A stretch of 64,000 nucleotides of DNA, from contig JANQRI010000050.1 of NCBI GenBank assembly GCA_028284675.1, positions 1 through 64,000 of the forward strand. Reading direction: 5' to 3'. The notes beneath the pieces were generated by a model, which saw only the letters and a program-made list of their open reading frames with translations, did not search any database and was not told the origin of the DNA. This document shows, one piece after another, positions 1-8,609 of the stretch. Position 1 is the stretch's first letter; each line of letters begins with the position of its first letter. The translations under genes and the position numbers were made by a program. The stretch is from Gammaproteobacteria bacterium (GTDB lineage Bacteria > Pseudomonadota > Gammaproteobacteria > HTCC5015).

Positions 1-3000
1 TTTGTTCATGTATCCCGGTCGTGGTTTGCTGCTGTAAGCGTGCGTCCATGTCGTAATGATAGTTCAGGGTAAGCCCGTTGCCCAGCGTCGCCTGCTGTAA
101 GGGACCGAAGGGCCGGTAGGTGATCGAATCGGCCAGTATCTGCGTTTGACTGTTATGCGTGGTGCTGACCTGGTTGATTTGTCCGGCCGCATCATGCTGG
201 TAATTGATGGTTCGCCCGCTCGGATAAGTGGTTTGGGTCAGCCGGTCGGCGTGATCATACGCATAATGGACTGTCAGACTGATGGCGGCAGTTCCACCTG
301 GATCGGTATGGATAATTTTATCTGCGGTGATCCGGTTACCTCGGCGGTCGTAGTGATAATGGGTTTGCCCGCCGGCATCCTGGATACGGGTCAGTCGGCT
401 AATACCGTAATTTATCTGCCCGGCTGGATCGGGATCTGTCTGGTCATAGATGTAATGAACATCTTCATCGATGCCACCGGGATTATCGGGATAATCGATT
501 TCGATCAGGCGGTTTGATGCATCGTAACGGTAGTGCACGGTCACCCCGCGTGCATCGGTTTTTTCGATCAGGTTGCCGGCCGAATCGTACCGGTAATGGG
601 TTTCCTGGGTGTCGGGACTGTTCTGATAAATCAGTTCGTCAAAGCCATTGTACTGATAAGTCGTCTCTAAGGTATTGGGATCTTCAACCCGGATCAGTTG
701 ATCGGCATCATTGTAATCATAACGGGTGATGCCGTTCGCCGGATCGAGCTGTTCGACCAGGCGGTTGAGTGGGTCGTAGGTTTGGATTGTAGTCTGTTGT
801 TTGGGGTCGGTGATATCGGTGGGATTACCGTTGGCATCGTAATGAAAGGCGGTGGTTTGGTTCTCCGCACCGAGCTGTTCGGCCAGCTGACTTAAGCTGT
901 TGTAAACGGCCGTTTGTGTTTGGGTCAATATCCCTTGCGGACCCCGGGTGTCGATTTGGGTCCGGTTGCCGGCGTTGTCCAGGGTGTAGGTGATGGTGTT
1001 CCCTAACACATCTTCTATTGCCATTAAACGCTGTGCCGCATCGTAATGGTAGTGCAGGAAGACGCCCATCGGATCAGTGATGCGTTCGACTAAACCATTG
1101 GGGTAATACTCAAATTGTGTTGTAGCTGCTTCTGTGGTGCCGGCCGCATGGATGCGTTGTATTAAGCGCTGGCGCGCATCATATTCAAGTTCCGTGATCA
1201 TGCCATTGGGGTCAATAATCGTCAATGGATTCCCGTGCGCATCGTGTTCGGTGATTTCGGTGATATGCCCTAACGCGTTGGTGATGCTAATCTGGTTGCC
1301 TTCGTTGTCGTATTCAAACGTGGTGATGTCATTCACATCGGTCCGTGGGCCGTCGATCTGGTGTAGGCGGTGTTCGGCGACATGACCCGGGGGATAATAA
1401 TGATATACGGTGATCCGTTCGCACTGTTCCGGTGTCGGCGGCGGATTTGAACCGGGCGCACAGGCACCGCTGATATCGATCTCGCGTTTTTCCAGCAGGT
1501 TTGCGGTGCCGTGGATATCGTCATAGGTGTATTCGGTGATCTTGCGCGGCTCGGTGATTTGAATCGGCAGGCGATACACCGGGTGCCAGTCGGTTTCGAT
1601 GGTTCTCGCCTCGGGGGTATTGAACGCCTCGGTACGGCTTGTCTCCAGACCCCGGTTGTCACGGGTGTACACCGTTTCAGTGCCGTTCCAGTCCTGCGTC
1701 TGCACGACAAAGCCATCGGCATTATATGCCTGAAATGCATGCTCGCCGCATCCCGGGCAGCGTCCGCCGATGATCCGGCTCAGCCGCGGGCGGCTTTGTA
1801 CCTCGGTGTATTCGCGGGTCCGTACCGCGCCGGCCGCATCGGTGATTTGAACATCGCCGTTGGCCTGATAACTCAAAGTGACACGATCCACCCCGCCGGC
1901 GTGTTCACTGACAATGGCACGGCCCTGAATATCATATGCCCAGCTCGCAAATCGTTGCCCGGTTTCATCCGTGATGCCGGTCAATGCACTCGGGTGGTTT
2001 GAATCTTCATAATGATAGCGCGTATGCGGGTTATCATTCGGGTCCGACGTTGCATCCGGATAATTCACCTGGATTAAACGGTCCTGATCGTATTCATATA
2101 AAAACACATTCCCTGCCGGATCGGTAAGTTGAGAAATTAACCGAAATCCATTGAGTCGTGGCGCAACCGCTTCCAACACCCGGCCCGTGTCACTGTGTAA
2201 ATAAAATACCCAATCACCATTCCCATTGACGGTTTGCGTGATAGTTAACTCATGGCCATTTGCCTGTACGATTCGCTCCAGTGTGCCACCGACGTTATAA
2301 AATTCCTGATCCCCGCCTGGGGTTTGATAACGCCAGCCAATAAAATGACCGTCCTGATCATAACGGCTGGTTAAGGTCGCGGTAATATCCGCGTCCGGTA
2401 ACCACTGAAACAATTCCACCGGTACGCCCAGTTCGTTACCCTGTTGATCGAAGATCCGCGTGTTTGGAAAAAACAACTGATACGGTTCAGTCCCAGCATA
2501 TAACTGAAACCGCAATTGACGACCGTCCGAACGGCGCAGATACGCAATATTATTTGTGAAATCATACAGCAGTCGCTGATCAAGCACCGACAACCAGCCG
2601 CGTCCGAAAAAGCCCCGTTCACCGTACATGTCCGCGCTGTTATAGCGGCGCACCAATGCAAGTTCACCCAACCGATCCTGATAATCGGTCGCCACCTGAA
2701 ACTTATTCCCGGTCGACGGATCAATCGGATTGCCTTCGCCTTCACAGCTGCGGCATTTCTCCTGCGCCGGGCAGGCCTGATCCGGCGTACGGGTCATATT
2801 CGGCAAGGTGCCCAGATCGCCATTATTAAACAATACCCGAATGCCGACCACGATATTTGACTCCGAGACCACCAGCCCCAAAAACGTATCGGCCGGGTTC
2901 CAGTAGTTCACCGCGACCTGGCCGGTGTGCGCCGGGTTCACCGACTCGGAACCGGGAATCACCGCACCGGGCGTCGTGGCCGCATACACCCAACAGTTGT

Positions 3001-3124
3001 TCTGAGGCGGCTCCTCGATTGCCATCACAGACATCGACAAAAAACAACAAAACCAAAATAACAATGATTGCTGTATCAACAAACACACCGAATGCTGAAC
3101 GGGCAGAATGCGACGGATACACAT
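1..3124 (-). CDS. Secreted RHS/YD-repeat protein with DUF6531 domain, C-terminus cut by the window edge
   Basis: An uninterrupted reading frame runs from an ATG at 3124 through position 1, so about 1041 residues are visible and the C-terminus lies outside. A GGGAGAG ribosome site precedes the ATG. The N-terminus has basic residues followed by a hydrophobic stretch (about 15-35, ending SMSVMA), consistent with Sec export. A DUF6531-type motif, GNPIDPSTGNKF, is at residues 131-142, and a cysteine-rich patch (CPAQEKCRSCEG) lies just before it. From about residue 400 onward there are many tandem YD repeats, for example YRYDSAGNLIEKTDARG. Such proteins form a hollow beta-cage; in known RHS/Tc and contact-dependent toxins the cage holds a C-terminal toxin, but no toxin or immunity gene can be judged here because that end is missing. 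The gene stands alone, next to housekeeping genes. Confidence 0.9.
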   Translation of the reverse strand, partial: MCIRRILPVQHSVCLLIQQSLLFWFCCFLSMSVMAIEEPPQNNCWVYAATTPGAVIPGSESVNPAHTGQVAVNYWNPADTFLGLVVSESNIVVGIRVLFNNGDLGTLPNMTRTPDQACPAQEKCRSCEGEGNPIDPSTGNKFQVATDYQDRLGELALVRRYNSADMYGERGFFGRGWLSVLDQRLLYDFTNNIAYLRRSDGRQLRFQLYAGTEPYQLFFPNTRIFDQQGNELGVPVELFQWLPDADITATLTSRYDQDGHFIGWRYQTPGGDQEFYNVGGTLERIVQANGHELTITQTVNGNGDWVFYLHSDTGRVLEAVAPRLNGFRLISQLTDPAGNVFLYEYDQDRLIQVNYPDATSDPNDNPHTRYHYEDSNHPSALTGITDETGQRFASWAYDIQGRAIVSEHAGGVDRVTLSYQANGDVQITDAAGAVRTREYTEVQSRPRLSRIIGGRCPGCGEHAFQAYNADGFVVQTQDWNGTETVYTRDNRGLETSRTEAFNTPEARTIETDWHPVYRLPIQITEPRKITEYTYDDIHGTANLLEKREIDISGACAPGSNPPPTPEQCERITVYHYYPPGHVAEHRLHQIDGPRTDVNDITTFEYDNEGNQISITNALGHITEITEHDAHGNPLTIIDPNGMITELEYDARQRLIQRIHAAGTTEAATTQFEYYPNGLVERITDPMGVFLHYHYDAAQRLMAIEDVLGNTITYTLDNAGNRTQIDTRGPQGILTQTQTAVYNSLSQLAEQLGAENQTTAFHYDANGNPTDITDPKQQTTIQTYDPLNRLVEQLDPANGITRYDYNDADQLIRVEDPNTLETTYQYNGFDELIYQNSPDTQETHYRYDSAGNLIEKTDARGVTVHYRYDASNRLIEIDYPDNPGGIDEDVHYIYDQTDPDPAGQINYGISRLTRIQDAGGQTHYHYDRRGNRITADKIIHTDPGGTAAISLTVHYAYDHADRLTQTTYPSGRTINYQHDAAGQINQVSTTHNSQTQILADSITYRPFGPLQQATLGNGLTLNYHYDMDARLQQQTTTGIHEQ

Positions 3125-3344
3125 AGTTCTCTCCCAATAAGAACATGATACTTTATTGATTTTTGTGTTTAGCGGTATCGCCCTGTATTTTTGTTTTTGT
3201 GATACCTGCAAATAAAATTAATTGATTATCTCGTCCGTGTCAACACCTGCAACAGATTTTTTATCATTTTACGGCGACACTTTGCTACCAACAACAAATG
3301 TTGTTTTATGTCACAATAGTGTCATAGTTTACGAAAGCACGAAG

Positions 3345-3371
3345 ACGCGCCGCCGGGTAGCGGCGCGTTTT
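3345..3371 (-). terminator. Hairpin downstream of the acetolactate synthase gene
   Basis: A 9-bp perfect stem, ACGCGCCGC (3345-3353) and GCGGCGCGT (3360-3368), encloses a 6-nt loop. It starts 13 nt after the stop codon of the minus-strand acetolactate synthase gene. The T-run (TTTTGTT) is on the plus-strand side, so on the minus strand the U-tract is poor. It may act as a factor-assisted terminator or a 3' end stabiliser. Confidence 0.5.
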
Positions 3372-3381
3372 GTTGATTTGA

Positions 3382-5034
3382 TTATATCGGGCAGGTGATT
3401 TCGCCAAGCTTTTTGGTCAGCTTTCCATTCTCACTGTAGTCTATCGGTAACACAACCAGACTTGGTCCGGTTTCGTTAAACGCGGCTTCAAGTGTATTAC
3501 GCAGATCAGTGCTCTTGTTGACATAGTGACCTTTCCAGCCAAATGCTTCTGCCAACTGTAACCAGTCGGGGTTATCGAAAGCCAGATCAGTATGCCGCCC
3601 AAATTCGTTGGCCTGTTTCCATGCAATCAGGCCATAAGCTTTATCTTCCCAGACCATTACAACGATATTAGTGTTAAATCGTTTTGCAGTTTCCATTTCC
3701 TGCACATTCATCATAAAACCCGCATCACCACAGATTGCGAGTATGCGACGATCCGGATACACCATACTGGCCGCAACCGCACCGGGCAACGCAAAGCCCA
3801 TTGAGCAGAAACCATTCGGTATCAGGCAGGTATTCGGTTCATGGCATTGGTAATGACGCGCAATCCACATTTTATGTGCACCGACATCAGACAACAGGAT
3901 ATCTTCCGGCCCCATCACCTGACGCGCATCCCATAATACTTTTTGCGGTTTAATCGCACCTTCGGCGGTATCGTCCTTATGCTCGGCGAAATCGGCCTGC
4001 ATATCACGACGCACCCCGGCCTGCTGACTCAGATCAAACTTCAAACCCCCGGCCGCATCAATACGTTCGTTTAACATCCACAACGTATGCGCCAGATCAC
4101 CGACGATTTCGGTTTCAGGGTGATAATGCTCATCGATTTCAGCCGGCAAAAAGTCCGCATGAATAATATGTTTGTCGTCATTGGGATTCCACAGCTGCGG
4201 ATGATATTCAACCATATCGTAACCGAGCGTGATAATCAGGTCGGCTGCATCCAACGCACAGGCAACCAGATCTTTTGCACCCAGCCCGATGGTATACAGA
4301 CAATATTCTGCATCCATATCGACACAACCTTTTGCCATAAATGTGTTGATCACACCGATGCCGGTTTTTTCGCAAAAGATTCTTAACTGCTTGCTCGCAC
4401 GACGGCGTATACAGCCGTTACCGGCCAGAATCACCGGTCGTTTGGCTTTTTTTATAAATTCAAATGCCTGATCGACAATTTTGTCGTCCGCGACCGGCCG
4501 CCGGAAACGGCGCGGCTGCAACGGCTCGGCATCAACCGGGCGCTTTGCAATATCCTCCGGCAGCTCCAACAGACAGGCGCCGGGTTTTTCGGTTCTTGCA
4601 ACACGGACCGCTTTGCGCACCATTTCCGGAATATTCTCTTCATGCAGCACTTGGTGCGCCCATTTGGTTACCGGTCGGAACATCGCAACCACATCCATCA
4701 CCTGATGCGACTCTTTGTGCAAACGGGTGGATGCGCCCTGCCCGGTTAAAACCAGCATCGGCGCACGATCCATATTGCTGTCCGCAACCCCGGTGATCAG
4801 GTTTGTCGCGCCGGGCCCAAGGGTTCCCAGACAACCGGCTGGATTGCCGGTCAGGCGCCCGTAAATTTCCGCCATAAACGCAGCGCCCTGCTCGTGACGG
4901 GTTAAAACAAATTTGATTTTCTCACTCTGCTCCAGCGACATCATAAAATCGGCGTTCTCTTCCCCGGGTACGCCGAAAATATACTCTATGCCTTCCTGCT
5001 CCAGGCATTTAACAAACAGATCCGAAGCTTTCAT
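3382..5034 (-). CDS. Acetolactate synthase, catabolic (AlsS-like) large-subunit type
   Basis: A 550-residue ThDP-dependent enzyme of the acetolactate synthase/pyruvate oxidase family, expected to condense two pyruvates to 2-acetolactate. The N-terminal PYR domain carries the cofactor-activating glutamate in RHEQGAAFMAE (Glu48), a central domain follows, and the C-terminal PP domain has the ThDP/Mg motif GDAGFMMNVQEMETA. The final segment DYSENGKLTKKLGE resembles catabolic AlsS enzymes. No regulatory small subunit (ilvN) is adjacent and no acetolactate decarboxylase or ilvC is in the window, so a role in valine/isoleucine synthesis is less likely than pyruvate overflow or an unassigned ThDP reaction. 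AAGGGG sits upstream of the ATG at 5034. The family is clear; the exact substrate is inferred. Confidence 0.8.
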   Translation of the reverse strand: MKASDLFVKCLEQEGIEYIFGVPGEENADFMMSLEQSEKIKFVLTRHEQGAAFMAEIYGRLTGNPAGCLGTLGPGATNLITGVADSNMDRAPMLVLTGQGASTRLHKESHQVMDVVAMFRPVTKWAHQVLHEENIPEMVRKAVRVARTEKPGACLLELPEDIAKRPVDAEPLQPRRFRRPVADDKIVDQAFEFIKKAKRPVILAGNGCIRRRASKQLRIFCEKTGIGVINTFMAKGCVDMDAEYCLYTIGLGAKDLVACALDAADLIITLGYDMVEYHPQLWNPNDDKHIIHADFLPAEIDEHYHPETEIVGDLAHTLWMLNERIDAAGGLKFDLSQQAGVRRDMQADFAEHKDDTAEGAIKPQKVLWDARQVMGPEDILLSDVGAHKMWIARHYQCHEPNTCLIPNGFCSMGFALPGAVAASMVYPDRRILAICGDAGFMMNVQEMETAKRFNTNIVVMVWEDKAYGLIAWKQANEFGRHTDLAFDNPDWLQLAEAFGWKGHYVNKSTDLRNTLEAAFNETGPSLVVLPIDYSENGKLTKKLGEITCPI

Positions 5035-5360
5035 TTGTGTCCCCTTGTCATTCTGGTTGGGCCTTAAATTCCACTATTACAGGAACCCATCGGCATTTTT
5101 CCATGATAATTTAAATGGTTCGCGCATATAGCACTATCCGGTTCCGGTAACTCCTGAGCCAAAATACATATCGAAAAAGCAATAGTATATGGACCGGCAT
5201 CTATTTCACAGGAGTTTTGTAACTATCGTACTGCAATTGCTTACGGCACCCACGGGTCAGTGGATCACATTGAGTTAACCGGGATACGGTGTATTATGGT
5301 GCCTGCCCGATATGTTTGTGATCAAATCACCCGGCACTAAAAGAGATATGTAAAAATACG
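5035..5360. other. Divergent intergenic region, no gene seen
   Basis: About 326 bases lie between two divergent genes. No ORF with a convincing start is present. It must carry the promoters of both neighbours, but I could not pick a convincing -35/-10 pair on either strand. Confidence 0.5.
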
Positions 5361-5798
5361 ATGAAACTGCCTTTTTCACTACCCACCGATACCTTCTATG
5401 GCGCTCTGACCTTTCTTGGTCTCGCTGCGGTAATATATTCGTTCATGGTGCCGACCTCGCAGTTCGATGAATACAAAAAACTGCAACGGGATGCGGAGGA
5501 GGAACAGGCTGTTCTATCAATAGAGCAACGCTATTTTGAGAAAACCGAGAAACATCTGAACGAAGCCGGTTTAAATGATGCACAGACTATTGAGCGACTG
5601 CTTACACAGGAAAAGGATCTGGCGATCCGGGCCGCAAAACTTGAAACCACCTGGCTGCGCGTAGGCGATATGAAAAAAAACTGGGAGAAGTCACGGCTTT
5701 GGGCCAGGCTGGTCGGAACCGGTGGAATCGTTACCACGATCACCGGCTTCGCACTGTGGCGGCGCCGCGAGCTGGCAAATACCAAAAAAACGGATTAA
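5361..5798 (+). CDS. Small two-TM membrane protein with central helical region, unknown function
   Basis: A 145-residue protein that I do not recognise. Residues about 13-30 (FYGALTFLGLAAVIYSFM) and about 117-133 form hydrophobic segments. Between them lies a strongly charged, Glu/Lys/Arg-rich stretch of about 80 residues with helical, coiled-coil-like character (DEYKKLQRDAEEEQ onward). The C-terminus is basic (WRRREL). This suggests a helical hairpin anchored at both ends in the inner membrane. The gene is monocistronic; its stop overlaps the end of the convergent lipA by 4 bases. No enzymatic motif is visible. Confidence 0.65.
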   Translation: MKLPFSLPTDTFYGALTFLGLAAVIYSFMVPTSQFDEYKKLQRDAEEEQAVLSIEQRYFEKTEKHLNEAGLNDAQTIERLLTQEKDLAIRAAKLETTWLRVGDMKKNWEKSRLWARLVGTGGIVTTITGFALWRRRELANTKKTD

Positions 5799-6766
5799 CC
5801 CGTCAGCACTTCGGATGCCTGCAGGTCGGCATGATACGATGAACGCACCATCGGCCCACTCGCGACATGGCTAAAACCCATTTCATACCCTAAACGGGCA
5901 AAGCGCTCGAACTCTTCCGGGGGTGCAAAACGTTTTACCGGCAGATGAAATTTACTTGGCTGCAGATACTGACCCAGGGTCAGCATATCAACATCATGCT
6001 CACGCAAATCACGCATGACCTGCTCAATTTCATCACTCTGCTCACCGATGCCGATCATCAAACCTGATTTGGTCGGTACACCCGGATGTTGCCGCTTAAA
6101 CTGCTGCAATAAATCCAGCGACCACTCATAAATCGCACCGGGCCGGGCGGCACGATATAAACGCGGCACGGTCTCCAGATTATGATTGAATACATCCGGA
6201 ACAGATCCGTTAAAACAACCTAATGCACGTTCCATCTTGTTACGAAAATCCGGCACCAGAACTTCAATTTTTGTTTCCGGACAACGCTGACGAATCTGCG
6301 CGATGCATTCTGCAAAATGCGCGGCACCGCCATCGGGTAAATCATCGCGGTCAACCGATGTGACCACAACATAGCTCAGATTCAGTTTCGCGATTGCCTC
6401 TGCCAGGTGTTGCGGCTCAGACTCATCCAGCGGTTTTGGCCGGCCATGTGCGACATCACAAAACGGACAGCGCCGTGTACAAATATCGCCCATGATCATA
6501 AATGTCGCTGTACCTTTACTGAAGCACTCACCGAGATTCGGACAACTGGCTTCTTCACAAACGGAATGCAAATCCATCTCACGCAATAATTTCTTGATTT
6601 CCTGCACCCGGGGCGATGCATGCGGCCTGGCCCGAATCCAGCTTGGCTTACGCGTGACCTGCTCAGTGGGCTGTATCTTCACCGGTATTTTTGCCAGCTT
6701 CTGATGCCCGCGCTTATGCCCGGACGGGTTGCTGCGGGAAGGCGCGGTGTAGTTTGATGATGTCAT
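5795..6766 (-). CDS. lipA: Lipoyl synthase
   Basis: A 323-residue radical SAM enzyme that inserts two sulfurs into octanoyl chains on lipoyl-domain lysines. The auxiliary [4Fe-4S] cluster motif is Cys70-x4-Cys75-x5-Cys81 (CEEASCPNLGEC) and the radical SAM motif is Cys96-x3-Cys100-x2-Cys103 (CTRRCPFC). Length is usual for the family. It is the last gene of the envelope/lipoate operon, behind lipB with about 40 bases between them. Its product is needed by the SucB lipoyl domain encoded at 21902-23128. The N-terminal 40 residues are basic and variable, so the exact start is the least certain part. Confidence 0.97.
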   Translation of the reverse strand: MTSSNYTAPSRSNPSGHKRGHQKLAKIPVKIQPTEQVTRKPSWIRARPHASPRVQEIKKLLREMDLHSVCEEASCPNLGECFSKGTATFMIMGDICTRRCPFCDVAHGRPKPLDESEPQHLAEAIAKLNLSYVVVTSVDRDDLPDGGAAHFAECIAQIRQRCPETKIEVLVPDFRNKMERALGCFNGSVPDVFNHNLETVPRLYRAARPGAIYEWSLDLLQQFKRQHPGVPTKSGLMIGIGEQSDEIEQVMRDLREHDVDMLTLGQYLQPSKFHLPVKRFAPPEEFERFARLGYEMGFSHVASGPMVRSSYHADLQASEVLTG

Positions 6767-6808
6767 CGCGTTTGCGTACCTAAAAAGTTAAGAATCATGC
6801 GTGGCCTG

Positions 6809-7438
6809 CTAGGCCGTCAAAACATTATACCCCATGTTGGCGGCCAGTATCGTCAGCAGCTTGTGTTTTACTGTATCCAGAGAATCATCTATTCCCAAAT
6901 CACGGAGCTGCGTGACCTCTAAATTCCGATAACCACAGGGATTAATCCATTGAAACGGCTGCAAATCCATATCGACGTTGAGACTCAGCCCGTGATAGCT
7001 GGCACCCCGGCTGACACGCAGACCCAGGGCCGCGATTTTCCGGCCGTCAACATACACCCCCGGCGCATCCGGCCGTGCGACGGCTTCAACCGTATAGCCT
7101 GCGAGCAAATCAATCACGGCCTGCTCAAGCTGCGTCACCAGTTGTCTGATGCCGAGATTTCTCCGGCGTAAATCAAAAAGCACATACGCAACTATCTGCC
7201 CGGGCCCATGGTAGGTCACCTGACCACCGCGATTGGTTTGAATGACCGGTATGCCGTGTGCATCCAGTACATGCTGCGCCTTACCGCTGACACCTTGGGT
7301 ATAGACCTGCGGATGCTCCAACCACCATAGCTCATCCACAGTCTCCGCGTTTCGGCCTTCGGTAAAGCGTTGCATCTGCTGCGCAACCGGCTGGTATTCC
7401 CGGCGTCCGAAATCTCGCACTATCAGTTGCTCTTTCAT
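6809..7438 (-). CDS. lipB: Octanoyl-[ACP]:protein octanoyltransferase
   Basis: The enzyme moves octanoate from acyl carrier protein to lipoyl-domain lysines before LipA acts. Family hallmarks are RGGQVTYHGPGQ, the catalytic lysine in GRKIAALG and the catalytic cysteine in NPCGYRNLEVTQL. I chose the ATG at 7438 (MKEQLIVRDFGRREY), giving 209 residues and matching the family N-terminus; an in-frame TTG at 7447 adds only three residues. It sits between the DUF493 gene and lipA on the same strand. Confidence 0.95.
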   Translation of the reverse strand: MKEQLIVRDFGRREYQPVAQQMQRFTEGRNAETVDELWWLEHPQVYTQGVSGKAQHVLDAHGIPVIQTNRGGQVTYHGPGQIVAYVLFDLRRRNLGIRQLVTQLEQAVIDLLAGYTVEAVARPDAPGVYVDGRKIAALGLRVSRGASYHGLSLNVDMDLQPFQWINPCGYRNLEVTQLRDLGIDDSLDTVKHKLLTILAANMGYNVLTA

Positions 7439-7477
7439 ATTACACAACAGCTGATGTATTTTCCGGACAGCAAATAA

Positions 7478-7747
7478 TTAGAACGCCATTAAGATATCGG
7501 GGTGGCTTGTTAACCCCAAATATATATTATCCAGCTGGGCCTTGCTGGTTGCATTTATATTCACGGTAACACTGATATAACGTCCATTGCGGCTGGGCTT
7601 AATCCGGACATCTTCAGAGCCCAGATCCGGCGCATGCTTACGAACGATCTCAATCACCGTGCTTTCCAGCCCGATTACGCCTTTACCCATCGCTTTGATC
7701 GGAAAACGGCACGGAAACTTCAGTAATGTCTCGTCGTTGTCACTCAC
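7478..7747 (-). CDS. ybeD: DUF493 (YbeD-family) small protein
   Basis: An 89-residue protein of the YbeD/DUF493 family, a ferredoxin-like ACT-type fold linked by gene neighbourhood to lipoate synthesis. Recognisable features are the N-terminal DETLLKFPCRFPIKAMG and the C-terminal pattern GRYISVTVNINATSKAQL. I chose the GTG at 7747 because the aligned family N-terminus starts there, an AGAGGG ribosome site precedes it, and it overlaps the stop of the upstream aminotransferase (GTGAGTGA), implying translational coupling. The frame remains open upstream but that part overlaps the aminotransferase and has no family similarity. Its molecular role is not established. Confidence 0.85.
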   Translation of the reverse strand: MSDNDETLLKFPCRFPIKAMGKGVIGLESTVIEIVRKHAPDLGSEDVRIKPSRNGRYISVTVNINATSKAQLDNIYLGLTSHPDILMAF

Positions 7748-8609
7748 TGCCGGTGCCCTCTTGATGCAATCCGGCTTTGTAAGCTCGATAGTGATCAAAC
7801 ATTTGTCGCCACAAAGGCCCGGGCTGACCATTACCAACCGGCACACCATTTAAACGCGTTACCGCAAGCACTTCTTTGCTTGAACTGGTGATCCAGATTT
7901 CCGCCGCATTATGCAACTGCGCTTCGGCAATCTCACGTTCAGCATATTTTATGTTATGTTCTTCTGCCAGCTCCAACACCAGATCACGGGTTACACCCGG
8001 CAGCAGGTGGGCGCTTTTCGGTGGTGTGACCAAAACCCCATTATCAACGATAAATAAATTACTGGCGCTGCATTCGGTCGCATAACCATCCCGGATTAAA
8101 ATAGCTTCTTCTGCATCCTGCTCTTTCGCAGCCTGCCGCATCAATACATTGGCCAGTAATGCGGTTGTTTTCAAATGACAGAGCTGCCAGCGATTATCAT
8201 CCATCGTGACTGCCTGCAAACCGTTCTGCAACAACTCAGGCGCCACCGGTTTCATCGGCGAAACCATCGCGAATACTGTCGGCGCAATCCCCTCCGGGAA
8301 AATATGTTCACGGCCGTCACCTGCACCCCGGGTAATCTGCAAATACACAGAGCACTCTCCACCATCGTTTCTGGCAACCAGCTCTTCGAGCATTGACGAC
8401 CACGCTGCATGATCCATTGGATTGGGTAATTTGATTCCGGCCAGACTGTCAGCCAGACGATTCAGGTGTTGTTGCAGGCGAAACAACCGTCCGCCATAGA
8501 CCGGAATGACTTCATAAACGCCATCGGCAAACAAAAAGCCACGATCCAACACGGAGATTTTCGCCGCTTCCAGCGGCATATATTCCCCGTTCAGATAAAC
8601 AATCGTCAT
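7740..8609 (-). CDS. dat: D-amino acid aminotransferase (PLP fold type IV)
   Basis: A 289-residue class IV PLP aminotransferase. The Schiff-base lysine is Lys147 in LKTTALLANVLM, and DRGFLFADGVYEV near residues 22-34 is typical. D-alanine transaminases make D-glutamate and D-alanine for peptidoglycan; branched-chain aminotransferases and 4-amino-4-deoxychorismate lyase share the fold. The ATG overlaps the dacC stop (ATGA). Its place between a D-Ala-D-Ala carboxypeptidase and the lipoate genes favours cell-wall D-amino acid metabolism. Confidence 0.88.
   Translation of the reverse strand: MTIVYLNGEYMPLEAAKISVLDRGFLFADGVYEVIPVYGGRLFRLQQHLNRLADSLAGIKLPNPMDHAAWSSMLEELVARNDGGECSVYLQITRGAGDGREHIFPEGIAPTVFAMVSPMKPVAPELLQNGLQAVTMDDNRWQLCHLKTTALLANVLMRQAAKEQDAEEAILIRDGYATECSASNLFIVDNGVLVTPPKSAHLLPGVTRDLVLELAEEHNIKYAEREIAEAQLHNAAEIWITSSSKEVLAVTRLNGVPVGNGQPGPLWRQMFDHYRAYKAGLHQEGTGSE

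Noticed and set aside
1511..2002. Plus-strand ORF of 163 codons
   Set aside because: It lies antisense to the RHS gene, whose continuous YD-repeat frame explains the region.
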